From assembly GCA_017880905.1 (NCBI GenBank), contig JADGRO010000050.1, positions 1-42,865 on the forward strand: DNA of 42,865 bases, read 5' to 3'. Below, piece after piece: positions 6,562-15,045 of this stretch. A program made the translations under genes and the position numbers. The notes under the pieces were generated by a model, which did no database searches, had not been told where the DNA came from, and saw only the letters and a program-made list of their open reading frames with translations. Position 1 is the stretch's first letter; every line of letters begins with the position of its first letter. The stretch is from Methylotenera sp. (GTDB lineage: Bacteria > Pseudomonadota > Gammaproteobacteria > Burkholderiales > Methylophilaceae).

Positions 6562-9120
6562 TTAGAATTTCCAGTTCAGATATGAATAAGCGTAATTACT
6601 TGTTGTTTGCACGCCATCGTATGGATGGTCATTACGGCCGATCCCGTAACGGAATGTCAGCCGGTCATCGGCATTCCATTCCTGTTCGTAATGGACGTCA
6701 TACAACGTGCCCGTGGCAAAGCCTTGCTGCCAATAATTGCCGACCGAGACGATGAGGCGATGCCGAAAATCGCGGGTATAACTCCGCCATTGCAGCCATT
6801 CGTTGGCAAACTCCAGTGTCGGGGAAAAGTCGCGCCCAGGGTTAAAGTAAGGCGCATCGGCGTGCGAATTCTGCGATGTATACAGCGCACCGGTCACTTC
6901 GAGCTTATATACCGGCCCCGCAATGACGCGTTCGGTCCAATGCGTCTGCACAGTATCGCGGTGGTTGCCATCAGTAAAATCCATCCTGTCATAAGATAGT
7001 GCTGCACTGCGCGATTCATTGGCTTGCCAGTCAACCTCGGCTGATACGCGATGTGCATCAATGCCCGCAAGGCTCGCCTGTAATGGCGTCTGGTTGGAGG
7101 ATGTCTCGTATTCGGTGCGCAATGTCCAGTTGTCGTCAGGCGTAATCGCAAGCGATACTGCAGCTGCCGTCTTGTCATGATTGCCGTGCACCAGTTCGCC
7201 AGTGGCCGTTATCCAAGGCGAGCGGTATTCGAGACCTACCCCCGCCCGTTCGCGCTCCCCGGTCCCGCCTGCAAACTTGGCTTGCGCGTCGTATATGTGG
7301 GCGAAAACGCGGTAGTTATAGGCTATGGGCTTGGAGTAAAGCCAGGATTCGAGCGCAAAGTCTTCAGTACCATTCGGTCCGCCACCGGATTGGCCATAGG
7401 TGCCATCAACAATCAGTTCATTCATATTGTGGGCCTTCCACAGGCGTCCAGCCCTCACTACGCGCCCATCTTCGCTAGCTACCTGTTGTGCCAGCGTCAG
7501 TGCTGATTCTGCTGCGCGGTAATCTTGCATTTCCAGCAACGCGCCGGCATGCTCGCCCAGCGCTCCGCTGTTATCGGGATCGATTTCCAGTATCCAGCGT
7601 AGTTCCTGTTCGGCCGTGCGTGGCCAGCCACGAGCCCGCATCGAGCTCGCATAGTCGGTGCGCACGTCCATGTTGTAAGGCGCACGGTCAGATAATTCGT
7701 GCAGTCGTTGTTCAGCTTCGCCGGGGCGATTCGCCAACAGTGGTGCCGTCGCGCGTGCAGAGAGCACGCCAGCGTAAGCCGGGTTCTCGCGTGTGGTCTC
7801 AGGACTCCATGCGTCTATCCATTGCGGAGTGATGGTGACAGCACTTTCTATGGTCTTGAGTGCGGCGTCATGCTCTTCATTTTCGGCCAGCGCGTAGAAC
7901 AGTCCGATACGCGATTCCACATTGTCGGGGTCGGTGACCAGGGCTTCACGGTACAGGTCGCGCGCCTTCTTCGGTTGTTCGAGGTAGAGGTAGGCAGAAG
8001 CTGCAGCAGATTTTGCATAGGCCGGTATCGCTTCTGGACGCGCCGCCATTGCCTCATACAGCACCACCGCATCGCGCATTCGATAGCGCTCGCGTAGTGC
8101 ACTGATGCGGTCAAGCATGAGCTGGCGTTTGCTCGCGTTTAATTCTACAGTCGGATCCAGCGCGCGCGCTGCGGCTACTTCACTATCAGCTAGTGCGTGG
8201 TCAATATCCGCGAAGCGCGTCGGCCCACGCCCGGCATCAGCAGTAATGGCCCCCCAACGAATTTGATGGGCAGTACGATCCGCGGCAAATGCCTCGCGTT
8301 CGCTAGGTGTCAGTATGTCCGGATTACGATCCGCAAGCTCGATAGCAAGTTGCGGCGCGCCAAGGTGCCCCAGGGTTTGAATCTTCCCGCGCAAAGCATC
8401 ACGATTGCCAGGCTCCTGTGCGAGTATGGCTTGATATGCAACCAGTGCAGCGAAGTAATCCTGTTTTGCAGTTGCGATGTAAGCTACGGCTTCGAGTACG
8501 TCGATGCGGCGCGGATACTTGGTGTGCAGAAGCTCAATAAGTGCAGTCGCATCATTGAGCTTGCCTGCATCGGTCAGCGTAAGGGCGAGACCAATTTGCG
8601 GCTCTACCCGCTCGGGAAAGCGCGCCAAGGCTTCCCTGTACAGCGATTCTGCTAGATTGTAGCGTTGCAGGTGGCGAGCTGAATTCGCCAGTCCCTCGAT
8701 GACATAAGATGGCGCACTCCCGCGGTCGATCTTGTCGATCAGGGCGAGAGCTGCGACATGATCGCCGCCCCAGCCCAGCACTACCGCATAGTCGCCAAGC
8801 ATGTCCTGGCGTTGTGGAAAACGTTCGGCCAGCAACCGCAGTACACTAAGTGCCTGCTCAGTACGCCCTGCACGTGCATCTGCGACTGCATTGCGGTAAA
8901 GAGTATCGGCAGTCTGTGTAGTGATGATGTCAGGCGTGGCAACATCGGTGCTGTCTGCAGGATAAGCAGTGCCTGCTGAGAAAGCAATTATTACTACACC
9001 TACCGTCAATACACGCTGTATGGTCAGGCCTTTTTGTTTAAGGCAAAGGAGGCTGATCTTTAAATAATCGGCACGCCGGTTCTCATGCTTCAGGTTCAAA
9101 AGCACCGTTTCTAATAACAT
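6562..9120 (-). CDS. pgaA: Poly-beta-1,6-N-acetylglucosamine export outer-membrane porin
   Basis: An 852-residue first gene of the operon. PgaA has a periplasmic tetratricopeptide-repeat region that receives deacetylated PNAG and a C-terminal 16-stranded beta-barrel through which it leaves. TPR-like helical repeats run from about residue 75 to 555. The barrel occupies about 570-852 and ends NYAYSYLNWKF with a terminal Phe, the usual outer-membrane sorting signal. The signal peptide core (VLTVGVVIIAFSAGTAYPA) begins only about 36 residues after the ATG at 9120, so the N-terminus is unusually long or the true start lies inside; no better-placed ATG/GTG/TTG was obvious. GC-rich like pgaBCD (35 G+C in 7561-7620). 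Confidence 0.93.
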   Translation of the reverse strand: MLLETVLLNLKHENRRADYLKISLLCLKQKGLTIQRVLTVGVVIIAFSAGTAYPADSTDVATPDIITTQTADTLYRNAVADARAGRTEQALSVLRLLAERFPQRQDMLGDYAVVLGWGGDHVAALALIDKIDRGSAPSYVIEGLANSARHLQRYNLAESLYREALARFPERVEPQIGLALTLTDAGKLNDATALIELLHTKYPRRIDVLEAVAYIATAKQDYFAALVAYQAILAQEPGNRDALRGKIQTLGHLGAPQLAIELADRNPDILTPSEREAFAADRTAHQIRWGAITADAGRGPTRFADIDHALADSEVAAARALDPTVELNASKRQLMLDRISALRERYRMRDAVVLYEAMAARPEAIPAYAKSAAASAYLYLEQPKKARDLYREALVTDPDNVESRIGLFYALAENEEHDAALKTIESAVTITPQWIDAWSPETTRENPAYAGVLSARATAPLLANRPGEAEQRLHELSDRAPYNMDVRTDYASSMRARGWPRTAEQELRWILEIDPDNSGALGEHAGALLEMQDYRAAESALTLAQQVASEDGRVVRAGRLWKAHNMNELIVDGTYGQSGGGPNGTEDFALESWLYSKPIAYNYRVFAHIYDAQAKFAGGTGERERAGVGLEYRSPWITATGELVHGNHDKTAAAVSLAITPDDNWTLRTEYETSSNQTPLQASLAGIDAHRVSAEVDWQANESRSAALSYDRMDFTDGNHRDTVQTHWTERVIAGPVYKLEVTGALYTSQNSHADAPYFNPGRDFSPTLEFANEWLQWRSYTRDFRHRLIVSVGNYWQQGFATGTLYDVHYEQEWNADDRLTFRYGIGRNDHPYDGVQTTSNYAYSYLNWKF

Positions 9121-9154
9121 TCCGCTGCTTTCTGTTGCGTCATTAACCCTGCTT

Positions 9155-9172
9155 ACAGCAGCCCACTGCTGT
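9155..9172 (-). promoter_or_regulatory. Perfect hairpin in the pgaA leader
   Basis: On the minus strand the leader reads ACAGCAG-TGGG-CTGCTGT, a perfect 7-bp stem with a 4-base loop, ending about 34 bases before the pgaA ATG. The ribosome-binding region (GCAGCGGA directly before ATG) contains a GGA. E. coli pgaA is known to be repressed post-transcriptionally by CsrA at its leader, which makes a similar role possible, but the hairpin loop here lacks the GGA expected of a CsrA site. Confidence 0.4.
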
Positions 9173-9551
9173 CATCAATTTATCATCACGGCATTATCTT
9201 TTTCTTTATCAAGCCAAACTGTGCGCTACCGAACATACCGCAAAATTAATAGCCATTAATGTTCTGTATAAAACCACTCTGAGTAGCTCTGGATAATTCC
9301 TTCCGGATTTTGGCTACAAGGCGATTACTCTCCAGTCAATCGATGCTATGACTTTTTTTATCCTACTGTGTGCTTATGCACAGACCAGTTTAAATGCAAG
9401 TGGAGAATCCGCGAGAAGCTTGATTGCGGTTCATTACAAGGAAACGGTATCGCCACTTAGGTGCTGTGAGCACCGTCATGCTTTCACCAATAAGTCGTTT
9501 CCCTAACTCAAACGCTGAACGTCTCCTTCCGGCATCCTCGACAGTCCGAAA

Positions 9552-9572
9552 TGGGTCGTTAGCAGTCAATGA
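9552..9572 (+). repeat. TCGGCCA-type short repeat, degenerate copy 3
   Basis: Matches 2881-2901 at 14 of 21 positions by hand alignment, same orientation, with GTTAGCAGTCA in the middle. It sits just left of the right copy of the long direct repeat, mirroring copy 1, which sits just right of the left copy. The similarity is weak and could be chance. Confidence 0.3.
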
Positions 9573-9582
9573 GGGCAGTGCA

Positions 9583-9620
9583 AATCCAGTTACCAGATTT
9601 GTCTGAATTGATGAGCCAGT
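9583..9620 (+). repeat. Direct repeat, right copy (partner at 476-513)
   Basis: Thirty-one of 38 positions match the left copy; the best stretch is 20 of 21 across 9598-9618. It lies between pgaA and typA. Together the two copies bracket about 9.1 kb holding the lipid-modification pair and the GC-rich pga operon. Confidence 0.6.
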
Positions 9621-9719
9621 TGGTACTGCAATCGTTAACATAATGCGCCGCATGAAGGTTTTTCTTTCGGCGTATTACGCTTCGCAAATACGCCCTACCA
9701 AACGCATCTATAGCCAATA

Positions 9720-9745
9720 AAAAAGCCAGCTAGCGCTGGCTTTTT
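9720..9745 (-). terminator. Rho-independent terminator of typA
   Basis: A perfect 11-bp inverted repeat, AAAAAGCCAGC-TAGC-GCTGGCTTTTT, begins about 12 bases beyond the typA stop. Read on the minus strand it is a GC-rich stem followed by a T run. It is symmetrical, so it could also stop plus-strand transcription. Confidence 0.9.
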
Positions 9746-9757
9746 TACTTATTTTCT

Positions 9758-11575
9758 CTACTCTTTCAATGAGCGTTTGCGCTCATGCTCCAGCAAATAA
9801 CGTTTACGAATGCGGATAGTTTTTGGCGTGATTTCTACCAATTCATCATCATCAATAAACTCTACTGCTGATTCTAAAGTGAGTGCGATTGGTGTGATTA
9901 AACGCACCGCCTCATCAGTGCCTGATGAGCGCACATTGGTAAGCTGCTTGCCCTTAATTGGGTTCACGATTAAATCGTTATCGCGGCTATGAATACCAAT
10001 TACCATGCCTTCATAAAGCTTATCGCCCGGTACTGCAAACATTTTGCCGCGGTCTTGCAGCTTCCAAAGCGCATAAGCCACGGCTTCGCCATGTTCTGCT
10101 GATATCAGCACGCCGTTGCGACGGCTGGGCATATCGGGTTTAACCGGTGCGTATTCATCAAAAATATGTGCCATTAAGCCAGTACCGCGCGTCATGGTTA
10201 AAAATTCACCTTGAAAGCCAATTAAACCGCGGGCTGGGATACGATACTCCAAGCGGGTGCGGCCATTGCCGTCCGATTCCATATTTTGCATTTCCCCACG
10301 GCGGCGGCCTAATTCTTCCATTACCACACCTTGGTTGTCGTCTTCTAAATCTACCGTTAAAATCTCATAAGGCTCGCACTTTTCGCCATTGATTTCACGG
10401 AACACTACCTTGGGTTTTCCGACGGCCAGCTCGAAGCCTTCGCGGCGCATATTCTCTAACAAAATAGTTAGATGCAGCTCACCACGACCTGAAACGCGGA
10501 ACACATCGGTATCTTCGGTATCTTCTACTTTTAATGCTACGTTGACTAATAGTTCTTTAGTTAAACGGTCTTTAATTTGGCGAGTAGTGACAAATTTACC
10601 TTCAGTACCCGCCAATGGCGAGGTGTTCACCATAAAGTCCATGGTCAAAGTTGGTTCATCCACGCCCAAATGCGGCATACCCACTGGGTTTTCGCGATCA
10701 CAGATGGTAAAGCCAATACCTATGTCATCCAGGCCAGAAATAATCACAATATCGCCCGCTTCGGCTTCTTCTACAGGAATGCGCTCCAGCCCCTGAAAGC
10801 CCAGCACCTGGTTAATGCGGCCTTGCGCGATTTGTTCGTTTTCGCGCATTACCGCGACCACTTGACCTGGCTTAACGCGACCGTTACGCACACGGCCTAC
10901 GCCCAAACGGCCTGTATAAGTAGAGTAATCCAGCGCGGAAATTTGCAGTTGAAGTGGCGCGTTCGGGTCGCCCACTGGCGGCTCTACGTGCTTCAAAATG
11001 GTTTCGAACAATGGACGCATGCTGTCGGAAGGCTTGTTCAAATCCAGTGTCGCATAGCCGTTTAGGGCAGAAGCATAAACTACCGGAAAATCCAATTGCT
11101 CATCGGTTGCGCCTAAATTGGCGAACAAATCAAAGGTATGGTTAATCACCCAATTGGCGCGCGCGCCAGGGCGGTCGATCTTATTAATCACTACAATTGG
11201 TTTTAAGCCTAAGGCAAGCGCTTTTTTGGTGACAAAACGCGTTTGCGGCATTGGGCCTTCAACCGCATCCACTAAAAGCACCACACCATCTACCATGCCT
11301 AATACGCGCTCAACTTCGCCGCCAAAATCGGCGTGACCGGGCGTATCGACGATGTTAATATGCGTGCCATCAAAATCAACCGCAGTGTTTTTGGCCAAAA
11401 TAGTGATGCCGCGTTCTTTTTCCAAATCGTTGCTATCCATCACGCGCTCGGTCACCACTTGATACGATGCAAACGTACCAGATTGCTGCAAAAGCTTATC
11501 CACCATGGTGGTTTTGCCGTGGTCAACGTGGGCGATAATTGCGATATTTCTTAAATTGCGAGAATTACTAGACAT
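9758..11575 (-). CDS. typA: Ribosome-associated translational GTPase TypA/BipA
   Basis: A translation-factor GTPase related to EF-G that acts on the ribosome in assembly and stress or cold adaptation. I start it at the ATG ending at 11575, giving 605 residues beginning [20 protein letters not shown]; this is the usual family length and start. The longer frame to 11614 would add 13 residues that the family lacks. G-domain motifs are AHVDHGKTT (G1), ERGITI (G2), [14 protein letters not shown] (G3) and NKIDRPGA (G4). EF-G-like domains II, III and V and the basic TypA-specific C-terminus ([19 protein letters not shown]) follow. It is divergent from the first helicase gene and has its own terminator. 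Confidence 0.97.
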   Translation of the reverse strand: MSSNSRNLRNIAIIAHVDHGKTTMVDKLLQQSGTFASYQVVTERVMDSNDLEKERGITILAKNTAVDFDGTHINIVDTPGHADFGGEVERVLGMVDGVVLLVDAVEGPMPQTRFVTKKALALGLKPIVVINKIDRPGARANWVINHTFDLFANLGATDEQLDFPVVYASALNGYATLDLNKPSDSMRPLFETILKHVEPPVGDPNAPLQLQISALDYSTYTGRLGVGRVRNGRVKPGQVVAVMRENEQIAQGRINQVLGFQGLERIPVEEAEAGDIVIISGLDDIGIGFTICDRENPVGMPHLGVDEPTLTMDFMVNTSPLAGTEGKFVTTRQIKDRLTKELLVNVALKVEDTEDTDVFRVSGRGELHLTILLENMRREGFELAVGKPKVVFREINGEKCEPYEILTVDLEDDNQGVVMEELGRRRGEMQNMESDGNGRTRLEYRIPARGLIGFQGEFLTMTRGTGLMAHIFDEYAPVKPDMPSRRNGVLISAEHGEAVAYALWKLQDRGKMFAVPGDKLYEGMVIGIHSRDNDLIVNPIKGKQLTNVRSSGTDEAVRLITPIALTLESAVEFIDDDELVEITPKTIRIRKRYLLEHERKRSLKE

Positions 11576-11633
11576 GAATACTGCCAAATGTTTGGAAGGG
11601 CGCGATTTTAACACAACTCACCGCAATAAACCT

Positions 11634-11661
11634 TTGACATTACATAAATTATGCCTATAAT
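11634..11661 (+). promoter_or_regulatory. Sigma-70-type promoter of the DEAD-box helicase genes
   Basis: TTGACA at 11634-11639 and TATAAT at 11656-11661 are both perfect consensus hexamers with a 16-base spacer. The predicted transcript starts near 11668, leaving an unusually long untranslated leader of about 235 bases before the helicase start at 11903. Confidence 0.85.
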
Positions 11662-11890
11662 GCGCACAACTTGAAGCTTTTGTTAAGTATATAAAGTTTT
11701 AGATTCATCGCCCTGACCCTTCTGTAACTCGTTGAAATGTTGAAGTTACTGTCATATTTACTGGTTAGCGGCTATGCCCGTGCGCTGGTAAAAAGCATCA
11801 TTTATTGATTTTAGTTATAAATTCTGCTTTATGCGTTTATATTTTTGATTAAATATATTTGTTTGCTTGCGCCCTTTTTTGTTTTTATTG

Positions 11891-11897
11891 AAAGGGA
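11891..11897 (+). promoter_or_regulatory. Ribosome-binding site deciding the helicase TTG start
   Basis: AAAGGGA lies five bases before TTG at 11903-11905. The protein from that TTG begins MSFELLNLHPSILRAV, the standard RhlE-type N-terminus. The in-frame upstream TTG at 11867 has no such site. Confidence 0.8.
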
Positions 11898-11902
11898 CTA
11901 CA

Positions 11903-13627
11903 TTGTCTTTTGAATTATTAAATTTACACCCATCTATCCTGCGCGCCGTTGCCGAGGCAGGCTACGACACACCCACTGCTGTGCAAGCACAGGCTATTCC
12001 GCATATTTTAGAAGGCCGCGATATTATGGCCAGCGCCCAAACTGGCACTGGCAAAACTGCCGCATTTACCTTACCGGCGCTTAACTTACTGGCAACACCT
12101 CACGCTTTAAACAGTCGCGGTCCACGTATTTTGGTGTTAACGCCAACGCGTGAATTGGCCGCGCAAGTCAACGAAGCTGCACGCAAATACGGTAAATACA
12201 TTCGTGCACGCACCGTGAGCATTGTGGGTGGCATGCCTTATCCACTACAAAACAAATTACTTTCTCAGCCGTTAGATATTTTAGTTGCTACGCCAGGCCG
12301 CTTTATAGACCACATGGAACGCGGCCGCATTGATTTAAGCCGTTTGCAAATGTTGGTATTAGACGAAGCCGACCGCATGTTGGATATGGGCTTTATGCCT
12401 GATGTAGAGCGCATTTGTGCTGCACTGCCTGCCGAGCGCCAAACGCTGTTGTTCTCCGCCACTTTGGATGGCATTGGCCATATTGCAAAGCAATTTTTGC
12501 GTGACCCGATCACCCTAAAAATTGCCAGCCAAAAAGAAAAACACGCTAATATTGAACAGCGTTTGCATTATGTGGATGACATGACGCACAAAAACAAATT
12601 GCTGGAGCATTTGTTGATTGCGCCTGATATGAATCAAGCTATTATATTCACCAGCACCAAGCGCCACGCTGATGTGTTGGCGGAAGACTTGTACGCTGCA
12701 GGCCACAAAACAGCAGCTTTGCATGGCGATATGACACAAGGCGCACGTAACCGCACGCTCACAAAATTACGCCATGGCGATGTAAAAGTGCTCGTGGCAA
12801 CCGATGTGGCAGCGCGCGGAATTGACGTGCAAGGCATTAGCCATGTGATTAACTACGATTTACCCAAATTTGCCGAAGACTATGTACACCGCATTGGCCG
12901 TACCGGCCGCGCCAATAATACTGGCATTGCGATTTCGTTTGCATCGAATATGGATAGACACATCTTACGCAAAATTGAGCAATTTACCGGCCACCGTATG
13001 GAGCCGGCGATAGTTGAAGGTTTTGAACCAAAACGTAGCTTTAACGCAAACCCAGGCAAAAATGACGGCTCAGCTGGTAAGCGTGGCGGACGTAATGACC
13101 GCACGCATAAACCAGGCGACCGTGGCGGGTATCAACCACGCTCGAATGAAAAAGGCCGTAGCTTTGGCGACCGAATCTCTAGTAATCGTGCACCTTCTGA
13201 GCGCACTTTTGGCGAAAAAACAAGCGGCAAACCAGACTATAAATCAAACGACAGACCGCAAGGCCGCACATTTTCAGATAGGCCAGCTCGTAACGTTCAA
13301 CGTTTTGCCAATAGCAATAACGAATCTGCTGGCAATCGTCAGCCGCGTGAAGGCTCGGGTGAAGTAAATGGTAACAGCCGTAGTTACACCAAAGATACCG
13401 ATATGCAATTTGCTAGACAACTTAGCCAAGAATTCGTAGGCAGAAAATCCAGTGGCACACGTGGCGAGCCGCGCACAAATAACAGCAAAACAAATCACAG
13501 TAAAATTAGTACCGAAAAATTTGGTAACCCTAACCCACGTAGCCCACGCACCAATAAAAATGCGCCTTCTGGAGCACGCTTTCAGCAAGGTGAAAATAGC
13601 CCAAAACGCACGCGTAGCTTCGCATAG
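11903..13627 (+). CDS. rhlE: DEAD-box ATP-dependent RNA helicase (RhlE-like) with long basic disordered tail
   Basis: A 574-residue RNA helicase starting at TTG 11903. The two RecA-like domains carry every signature motif: Q motif ending TPTAVQAQAIP, ASAQTGTGKTAAF (I), PTRELA (Ia), TPGR (Ib), LDEADRMLDMG (II), SAT (III), IIFTST (IV), VATDVAARGIDV (V) and HRIGRTGR (VI). From about residue 380 the protein becomes a low-complexity tail rich in Arg, Asn, Ser and Gly. The tail has three spaced repeats of the pattern R-[ST]-F-[GS]-[DE]-[RK] (RSFGDR, RTFGEK, RTFSDR). Such tails bind RNA and can drive condensation in other DEAD-box proteins. It is followed after five bases by a second helicase gene, indicating co-transcription. 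The exact subfamily name is less certain than the DEAD-box call. Confidence 0.92.
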   Translation: MSFELLNLHPSILRAVAEAGYDTPTAVQAQAIPHILEGRDIMASAQTGTGKTAAFTLPALNLLATPHALNSRGPRILVLTPTRELAAQVNEAARKYGKYIRARTVSIVGGMPYPLQNKLLSQPLDILVATPGRFIDHMERGRIDLSRLQMLVLDEADRMLDMGFMPDVERICAALPAERQTLLFSATLDGIGHIAKQFLRDPITLKIASQKEKHANIEQRLHYVDDMTHKNKLLEHLLIAPDMNQAIIFTSTKRHADVLAEDLYAAGHKTAALHGDMTQGARNRTLTKLRHGDVKVLVATDVAARGIDVQGISHVINYDLPKFAEDYVHRIGRTGRANNTGIAISFASNMDRHILRKIEQFTGHRMEPAIVEGFEPKRSFNANPGKNDGSAGKRGGRNDRTHKPGDRGGYQPRSNEKGRSFGDRISSNRAPSERTFGEKTSGKPDYKSNDRPQGRTFSDRPARNVQRFANSNNESAGNRQPREGSGEVNGNSRSYTKDTDMQFARQLSQEFVGRKSSGTRGEPRTNNSKTNHSKISTEKFGNPNPRSPRTNKNAPSGARFQQGENSPKRTRSFA

Positions 13628-13632
13628 GCAAT

Positions 13633-15027
13633 ATGACTGAGATAATTCAATTTGATGCACCTGATTTTAATGAACTGGGTCTCGCAGCCCCTTTGTTAAA
13701 GGCGATTAGCGAGACTGGCTACACAACACCAACGCCCATTCAAGCCAAAGCCATCCCATTAGCATTGCAAGGCTTAGATTTGATGGCGGGCGCACAAACC
13801 GGCACGGGCAAAACGGCCGCGTTTGCGCTGCCGATTTTGCAAAAACTTTTACCTTTGGCTAGCACTAGCACTTCGCCAGCCAAGCACCCAATCCGCGCGC
13901 TAGTACTCACACCGACGCGCGAATTGGCGATTCAGGTTGAGGAGAGTATTAAAGTTTACGCTAAACATACTGCGCTACGTAGCTTGGTGGTATTTGGTGG
14001 CGTGGATATTAAAACGCAAACACAACACCTTAAAACGGGGGTTGAGGTTTTAGTCGCAACTCCGGGACGCTTATTAGACCACGTAGAACAAAAAACGCTT
14101 AATCTTGGTCAAGTGCAAATTTTGGTGCTAGATGAAGCCGATAGAATGTTGGATATGGGCTTTATGCCTGATTTAAAGCGCATTTTGGCTTTATTGCCAA
14201 AACAGCGACAAAATTTGATGTTCTCTGCCACGTTTTCCAATGAAATCAAAAAGCTAGCGGATGATTTCCTCACCAATCCAACACTGATAGAAGTGGCGCG
14301 TAGTAACGCCACTGCGGAAAACGTATCGCAAAAAGTGTATTTGGTTGAGCAAAGCAGTAAACAAGCACTGCTCACACAATTACTGCAGGCCGAAGATGGC
14401 AAACAAGTACTTGTTTTTACCAAAACCAAAATCACTGCCAGCCGCTTAAGTCGTGCCCTACAAAAAGTTGGTCTTGCTGCCGATGCGATTCATGGTGACA
14501 AAAGCCAAAAAGAGCGCATGGAAGCACTGGATGCGTTTAAAGCGGGGGAAATTATGGTACTGGTAGCCACTGATGTGGCTGCGCGTGGCTTAGATATTGA
14601 CCAACTGCCAATGGTGATCAATTATGAAATCCCAAGCGCACCGGAAGATTATATACATCGCATTGGCCGTACAGGCCGTGCTGGCGCAAGTGGCGTAGCG
14701 ATTTCGTTGGTATGCGAAGATGAAGAAAAATATCTGGCAGAAATTGAAAAACTGATTAAACGCACCATTGGTAAAGAAAAAGCTGATGTCAAAGCTGCTA
14801 CACGTCGAACTGCTGAAAAAAGCCATGAAGAGGTGATTGAATCAAACAGAACGAAACACTCAACCAAGCCGCGTCAGCACACACGCAAGCCTTCTGCAGA
14901 CCCTTGGTTTGATAAGCCTTACGAGCCAGCTACAATCAACAATAGCAATGTACTCAACACAGCTGGCAGCGCTCGCAAAGCGCCTGTGGCAGCTTTGCTG
15001 GGTGGGTTAAGACCTAGTAGTAAATAA
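13633..15027 (+). CDS. rhlE: DEAD-box ATP-dependent RNA helicase, RhlE type
   Basis: A 464-residue second DEAD-box helicase in tandem with the first and transcribed with it (five-base gap). Motifs are complete: TPTPIQAKAIP, AGAQTGTGKTAAF, PTRELA, TPGR, LDEADRMLDMG, SAT, VATDVAARGLDI and HRIGRTGR. The C-terminal basic tail is much shorter, about 90 residues, and lacks the R-[ST]-F repeats. The two proteins are clearly related but divergent, so this looks like an old duplication or separate RhlE subfamilies rather than a recent copy. The likely roles are ribosome assembly and RNA turnover, especially in the cold. It ends 18 bases from the converging c-di-GMP gene with no evident terminator between them. 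Confidence 0.94.
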   Translation: MTEIIQFDAPDFNELGLAAPLLKAISETGYTTPTPIQAKAIPLALQGLDLMAGAQTGTGKTAAFALPILQKLLPLASTSTSPAKHPIRALVLTPTRELAIQVEESIKVYAKHTALRSLVVFGGVDIKTQTQHLKTGVEVLVATPGRLLDHVEQKTLNLGQVQILVLDEADRMLDMGFMPDLKRILALLPKQRQNLMFSATFSNEIKKLADDFLTNPTLIEVARSNATAENVSQKVYLVEQSSKQALLTQLLQAEDGKQVLVFTKTKITASRLSRALQKVGLAADAIHGDKSQKERMEALDAFKAGEIMVLVATDVAARGLDIDQLPMVINYEIPSAPEDYIHRIGRTGRAGASGVAISLVCEDEEKYLAEIEKLIKRTIGKEKADVKAATRRTAEKSHEEVIESNRTKHSTKPRQHTRKPSADPWFDKPYEPATINNSNVLNTAGSARKAPVAALLGGLRPSSK

Positions 15028-15045
15028 TCAGTCTATTTTTTAGCC

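Larger units (their letters stand above)
9121..9757. other. Gene-free spacer upstream of pgaA and downstream of typA
   Basis: 637 bases with no convincing gene. It contains the pgaA leader with a perfect hairpin (9155-9172), an ATTAAT-N4-ATTAAT inverted repeat near 9245-9260, a degenerate TCGGCCA-type copy (9552-9572), the right copy of the long direct repeat (9583-9620) and the typA terminator (9720-9745). An 87-codon minus-strand frame (9390-9653) spans repeat copies and has no recognisable family, so it is not called. Confidence 0.6.
11576..11902. other. Divergent promoter region and long helicase leader
   Basis: 327 bases between typA and the first helicase gene. It carries a near-consensus plus-strand promoter (11634-11661) and then a leader of about 235 bases, AU-rich near its end, with a GTAACT...AGTTAC stem (11724-11729 with 11744-11749). 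No gene is seen in it. Confidence 0.7.

Noticed and set aside
9245-9260. ATTAAT-N4-ATTAAT inverted repeat as an operator
   Set aside because: AT-rich and short enough to be expected by chance; no nearby promoter elements support it.
9390-9653. 87-codon minus-strand frame between pgaA and typA
   Set aside because: It spans two repeat copies, has no recognised family, no good ribosome-binding site and atypical composition; more likely decayed non-coding sequence.
11576-11614. Longer typA start at 11614
   Set aside because: The ATG ending at 11575 gives the conserved N-terminus and normal 605-residue length.
11867-11902. Upstream TTG start for the first helicase
   Set aside because: The extra 12 residues are not family-like; TTG 11903 has AAAGGGA five bases upstream and gives the standard MSFELLNLHPSIL start.
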